DNA from: Salvator merianae
Lineage: Eukaryota > Chordata > Lepidosauria > Squamata > Teiidae
Assembly (NCBI GenBank): GCA_003586115.2
Contig: QVOM02000034.1
Coordinates: 142,476,048-142,540,047 of the forward strand
DNA: 64,000 bases
Reading direction: 5' to 3'
Positions 59,228 to 64,000 of this stretch are shown here, in pieces; position 1 is the first letter of the stretch; each line of letters starts with the position of its first letter. Made by a program: the position numbers and the translations under genes. The notes below the pieces were generated by a model, which saw only the letters and a program-made list of their open reading frames with translations, did not search any database and was not told the origin of the DNA.

Positions 59228-61905
59228 CTTATTAATTAATTAATTAATTAGTTATTTGCATTTGTATACCACCCTTCACCCTGAGGTTTTGGAATGCATA
59301 ACAAACTACAGACACAGCAGATTAAAAAAGTATCACTCCACATGAGGGACAGTCACTGCTGGCAGCTGATGGAGAACCTGAAGTGAAGTTGAGAGGAAGG
59401 ATTTAGGTTTGCTAGGCACTGGGAAATATTTTGAAACAAGCTAAACCTGTACAAAAGGGACAGGTTACACTTGAACCAAAATGGTACCAAACTGCTGGCA
59501 CATTAAAAAGGTTGAAGAGCAGTTTTTAAATTAATCCGAGAGGAAATGCCAACAGCAGGTGGGCAGCATTTAGTTTGGGAAAATGCAAATTTGAGGGAAG
59601 AGGGTTGGAATTATGCAGATAGTCCTGAGTGGAACAGGGAAAATAGTCAACAGTTATAAGCTGAAAGATGTAACGGGGAGTCAAAGACTTCATGTGGTCT
59701 TATGGAAGTAAGCTTGTAGAGGAGAAGTGCACACAAGCGTCTACATACCAATACCAGAAGCCTCCAAGCCAAACTATGGGAGCTAGAGCTCTTGAAGATG
59801 AACAGAAAAACATGTTAACTGAAACCAGGTGAAATTCTGAAAATCAATGTGATACAAGTTCAAAACTGTATAAGAAAGACAAGGAAGGGCTAATTCACAT
59901 AAGCAATGGGTAAATATGGTAGGTAAATTATCAGCAAGTACCTAAGGGGTATAAGAGTAATCAACTCATGAACATCTTAAAGTGAAAGCATTCCAAAGTG
60001 TGGATGCCACCACAGAGAAGTTCTTGCTGTGGGACACCACAAATTGGCAATCAGTGACTGATGATAGCCACAGTCTTACTGGTCTGTAATGGGGAAGGTG
60101 ATCTAACAAATACTCTGGTCTCAAATTGTTAAGCACAGAACCTTGAATCTGGCCTGGTAGCTGGATGACAACCAGTGCAACTGCTTAAGCACAGGTGTGA
60201 TGTGTGTGCAAACTGGACCAGTTGCATTTTGCACCAGTTGCAAATTCTAGACCATATAGAGGGCATTACAGTATTCCGAATCTGCAATTCCCAGGGCATG
60301 GAGCACAGTGCCCAGCCTCTCCCTATCTAAATAAGGGGTGCAGTTGGTGGACAAGTCAAAGCTGTTAATAGACACTTTTAGCTAAGGACATTGCTTGAGC
60401 CTTCAGTCACAGTGATGAAGCCAGAAGTACCCCCATGATGTGCACCTGCTGCTTCTGAGGGAGTGCAACGCCTTCTAGAACAGGCAAATTATTGAGTTCC
60501 CAGACTCGGAACTTCATACCCATTAGGTCTGCATCTTGTCAGGATTAAGCGTCAATTTATTGGCCAACATCCAACCTATCACTTTTCCATTCATTGCCTG
60601 CCTGAGACAGATGTTAAGGAGAACTAGAGCTGAGTGCCATCAGCATATTGGTGACATCTGACTCCAAAACTCCTGGTGACCAATCCCAATGGGTTCATAT
60701 GGATGTTAAATAGTATCGGTAAAAAAACGTAACACTCTGTGGCACCCCACAACCTAGCTACCAGGGCACAGAGGCACAACCACCCAATGCTACTTTCTGA
60801 GATCCTTGCCACAGAGAAATGCTAAAAAATTCTCAACACAGGTCCTTCCAGTCTCATCCCACATAAGCAAACAGGTATCAAAGGATGCTGAAGCAGAATA
60901 ATAGTTGAGTATCTGCTTTGAAATGTAGGCAGTTTCTTCCTGGGCATGTGGGTGAAATGAAGACACCTCCTCATTTCCATTTTTGGTGGTTCCTCTGCTG
61001 GGGGCAGGAAAGTATGCCTTCCAAAACTTGTACCTCCTTCAGTGATCACACCCAATAATGGGGCAGCACAATTGCTGCAGGGTGCCTGCTGCTGCCACAA
61101 ATGGATATGTGAAGGCAGAATATGCACTGCTGGCCATTTCTTCCAGTAAGTGAAGGCACAGCCCTAAAGAGTTCCATTTCTTCTGTCTCTTTCCTCATCC
61201 ATCAGGGTGGCCAAAGCTGATTTTGTCTTCAAACCAGGCCTGAGCACAAACTGAAATGGGTCAAGATAATTGGTTTCCTACAGCTGCATAGCCATCATCC
61301 TCTTTCACACCTTGTTCAAAAAAGATGTATTTGTTACTTGAGGTGATAGTAATAGACTTCTGGGTCCATACAAAGGCTTTTCCTTCAAGACCAGTGGCAC
61401 TTCTCTATCTTTGAAGAACTCGTTTACCTTACCTTGGATTCACCCAGTTATCTTCCCATATCTTGTTCTAGTGAACATGATGGATAGGGATCTACAGGAC
61501 ACATACGCTGGACTGCTACAAGTATCTTGTTCACAGTCTCACAATTGAAACCAAAAAACAAATCAGGCATGGCCTGCCTCACGTGCTGGTCCAATAACTA
61601 GTTGAGTTAGTCCCATAGCCATCATGAAGGCCATGAAATCCCAAGCAGGTCCTGAAGAAGCTATCACAGCATGAATGTCAAAGTCTCCTAAGACCTCTAC
61701 CCTGGATTTATTGTCCACCATCACATCAGAAATCACCTATGCCACTTCATTCAGGGGAGTTGCTGAACAAGAAACAGGGTGTGTGATACACCATTGGTTC
61801 ATCACAGGGACAATCCTTCATAGCCTGCCTCAGCCTGAAGAGGTTTTCTGGTCTAAATTGCCCTTACACTGTTTTTACATACAGCAGTGCTCTCTTATGG
61901 GTTAA
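59228..61905 (-). mobile_element. L2-clade LINE, about 2.7 kb span, with a nested retroelement fragment
   Basis: Minus strand. The 3' tail is at 59228-59350 with (AATT)n. The 3' UTR resumes after a foreign block at about 59950, and coding sequence runs up to about 61905. At 60812-60624 the reverse transcriptase frame shows FNIHMNPLGLVTRSFGVRC and then HQYADGTQL. The family has YADD, so the second catalytic aspartate is changed to Gly. ACCAGGCCTGAGCACAAACT and similar antisense blocks further up match the L2 coding region. Frameshifts are numerous. Confidence 0.75.
59360..59945 (+). mobile_element. CR1/L2-type ORF1 fragment nested inside the L2 copy
   Basis: On the opposite strand to the surrounding L2. 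At 59447-59503 the frame reads LYKRDRLHLNQNGTKLLAH, the D-x-x-H segment that ends the esterase (SGNH-hydrolase-like) domain of CR1/L2-type ORF1 proteins. About 250 bases later YTNTRSLQAKLWELELL resembles the start of the endonuclease ORF. Frames are broken. The family link is from memory of reptile LINEs. Confidence 0.55.
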
Positions 61906-61977
61906 GCGGGAGCCATGCATACAGAAAGCTTATATGGCTGGGAGAATCTTTACATCAATTTAGGTCACCACTGTCTA

Positions 61978-62199
61978 GGGCCCAGTGACACCTAAGTTTT
62001 AATCCAGCTTCAGCCCACTTTTGCATTGAAAGAACACATCAGCAAAGTGACTAATCATTTTCTTTCCACATTATCTAACCAAAGGTCAATTTTCTGATTT
62101 AGATAATGTTGAAAGAAAACATCTTATTACTTCATTGATGTATTCTCTCAGTCTGAAAGTAGACCTAAGCTGGATTAAAATTTAGGTGTGACTGGGCCC
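61978..62199. mobile_element. Foldback MITE, 222 bp
   Basis: Two arms of about 100 bases in inverted orientation. The left begins GGGCCCAGTGACACCTAA, the complement of the right begins GGGCCCAGTCACACCTAA, and TTTTAATCCAGCTT, ACATCA and TTTTCTTTC.ACATTATCTAA continue in both. The loop is about 19 bases. Flanked by CTA and TAG. Confidence 0.8.
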
Positions 62200-62379
62200 T
62201 AGGTGGTATAAAATTGAAACTGCCCTATGCAGAATTTTAGGAGCAATCCCATTCAAGATGATATAATCTCAAGATTATATAAAATTATGCTAGATGTGAG
62301 TAAATGAATAGGGACAGATGAATAAATAATAAGCAATCATGATAAAACAGCAACAACTATGAAGGAAATTATATTAAAT

Positions 62380-63045
62380 TGTTGTATCATTAGTATTATA
62401 ACCATATTAGATTAGCCAGAATTAGTAAAACACATAATCCTACCTGTTGGAGAGAATGCGATGATTTATCTACATATTATCATCTTTGGTGGAATTGTAA
62501 CCAAGGGAATCAATTTTGGATGTTAGTTCATCAAAATATTGAAAACATAGAGTATCAATTCCATTTTCTCCATCAATATTTTTGTTACAGAATTTTGAGG
62601 GGGTAAAAAGTAAACCACAGTGGCAAACTGATGCTTTATCTGATTGTTGCAGCACAACATCAAATTATTAAAAATTGGAAGTATGCAAAGAATGTAAATA
62701 GGAAGAATTGGCTTAATGAATTATGGAAAACAATGTTAAATAAGTATATTACAAATCTGCAAAGGAAAATGAAAGGAGAAAAACTACAATATGTATTATT
62801 TCAGAAATGGCAATCCTATACTGAGTTCCTTATGGCAATAAATGACTATAAATTTATGGCATTTTTTGAGTAAAATAACTTTATTCTATTTCTGATCCTG
62901 TGTACCCACTGACCTGGTGGAGAAGGGAGAATTTATTGTTGGTTTCTGTGTGAATGTTGTATTATTATTGTTGTCTGCTGTTTTGGGGGTTGTTTCTTAT
63001 GGGAGTTTGATTGTAATTTTTTATGAATAAAAAAATGTCTGGGAG
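62380..63045 (+). mobile_element. L1 LINE 3' end (C-terminus of ORF2 and 3' UTR)
   Basis: Contains, with one or two frame breaks, CWRECDDLSTYYHLWWNC, typical of the cysteine-containing end of L1 ORF2, and then WKYAKNVNRKNWLNELW and QKWQSYTEFLMAIND, typical of the last L1 residues (62631-62873). It ends in a short 3' UTR and ATGAATAAAAAAATG at about 63025-63040. 5'-truncated. Confidence 0.75.
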
Positions 63046-63555
63046 AATGCTTAGATTGAACTCCCTTTATGATATGTAGACATTCATATGTGCAAATTAA
63101 TCATTCTTTTGCTTGGTAGATTTGCTACATATAGTCTAAAGCAGCATTGTCAAGGTTTATTCTCACCGTTCATCTTCTGGTTTTGATAATGGCTCCCACA
63201 TTTAGTTTGCCGTCCCTTGCTGATCTTGTCTAAACTCAGAAACTGAGGAGCAGGAGTCCATTGATCTGCCACAGAGGTTTTAGGTGCACTGCTTATACAT
63301 GATCAGGACCTCTCAGCTTCCAAAGTTCTGTGGCAGTGGAAAGAAAATTCTTTGTCTTCTATTTTTTTACTGAATAACATATTAAAAATTACAGTGCAAA
63401 TTAAATTTTCAGTAAGAAAATTCTTCCAAAATAATAACATATTAGTAATAATATAATACTATAACTATATTTGACTTTATTACTAATAAACAAACATTGT
63501 TATCTTAAGAATAAAGTTCCATAAATTAGAAAACGTAATTATAAAATTTTCTGGA

Positions 63556-63958
63556 GGCCTATCTGCACTTACCGTGCCTTGTTCTTGGCCAGTGGGTCTG
63601 AACAACAGTGCTGGTTCAGAGCAGCGTCTTCACGGACCCAGAAGCTCACATGAGCTTCAGGACTGGCCAACAAGGGGCTGCACAGGGCTAGGAATGAAAG
63701 TTTCTGGCCTCAGAGTTATGTCTTCTGCATGCCTCCATGATTTAGATCATCTTCACTGATATGTCAGGAGAGCTGTTTAATCAGGTCTACCAATGATCCA
63801 GATAAAGGGCCTCTTGATTCCAATAACTTTCTGTGCAAAGCAGACAGAACATACCAGTAGTGGGCAGGGCCTTTCTGTTCCACACTAATGTGTGCACAGA
63901 TGAAGACCAGAGGACTATGGCTCGTATTCCAGAACAAAGATAAAGTGCAGAAAGTCCC
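63556..63958 (-). mobile_element. Family A MITE, minus-strand copy, complete
   Basis: Ends GGCCTATCTGCACTTACC at 63556 and, complemented, GGGACTTTCTGCACTTTA at 63958. Internal blocks are the reverse of other copies: GCCTTGTTCTTGGCCAGTGG, CTGCATGCCTCCATGATTTA, GATCCAGATAAAGGGCCTCT. About 403 bp. Confidence 0.75.
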
Positions 63959-64000
63959 TGTGTTCCTTTTTAGATTTCTTAAAACTATCTGTAACACTTA

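Larger units (their letters stand above)
33917..64000 (+). other. THSD7B: THSD7B intron downstream of exon B (5' part, at least 30 kb, phase 0)
   Basis: The GTGAGG donor at 33917 opens the intron. The next exon should start in phase 0 and finish the repeat with cysteines; reading through to 64000 I find no such segment beside splice sites. Unassigned stretches are 34150-35340, 37320-39300, 41060-42600, 45560-48020, 49440-50760, 55670-57110 and 57580-59225. These look like unique or very old sequence. Confidence 0.75.

Noticed and set aside
1..64000. CRISPR array, operon, prophage or bacterial island
   Set aside because: No spaced direct repeats, no dense coding, and spliced vertebrate exons are present.

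Overview
The window is vertebrate nuclear DNA, most likely from a lizard or snake (Squamata). No operon, ribosome-binding-site or dense coding pattern is present. Two short, well-framed coding exons with consensus splice sites sit in about 63 kb of intron filled with transposon remnants. The repeat mix points to squamates: BovB-type RTE LINEs, L2-clade and CR1-type LINE 3' ends, L1 pieces, a tRNA-derived Sauria-like SINE, and many short terminal-inverted-repeat elements (MITEs). The species cannot be named from the sequence alone.

The gene is on the + strand and is best read as THSD7B, a paralogue of THSD7A: a large, single-pass membrane protein built of thrombospondin type-1 repeats. Exon A (11271-11534) and exon B (33738-33916) encode consecutive parts of the repeat array. 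Exon A ends one base into a codon and exon B starts with the other two bases of a Gly codon, so they splice in frame. The intron between them is 22,203 bp. The upstream intron covers 1-11270 and the downstream intron covers 33917-64000 without another exon that I can recognise.

Layout: 1-11270 holds a LINE 3' end, a 1.8-kb TIR element, several copies of a hairpin-bearing MITE family, a SINE and an L2 fragment. 11535-33737 holds a dense run of MITEs, a 1.6-kb L1-type insertion with a 17-bp target-site duplication, a BovB fragment interrupted by a MITE, a CR1 3' end and a pentanucleotide microsatellite. 33917-64000 holds two larger BovB copies (35.3-37.3 kb and 52.0-54.6 kb), L2 pieces including a 2.7-kb copy with a nested CR1/L2-type ORF1 fragment, the second copy of the 1.8-kb element, a 222-bp foldback element and an L1 ORF2 3' end.

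Nothing looks like an undescribed host gene system. The most unusual signal is in the MITEs. Several families are chains of hairpins, and between two copies of one family the same hairpin is kept by paired changes on both arms. Repeat family letters (A-E) are local labels used here, not database names. Repeat boundaries are estimated by eye unless a terminal repeat or target-site duplication is stated.
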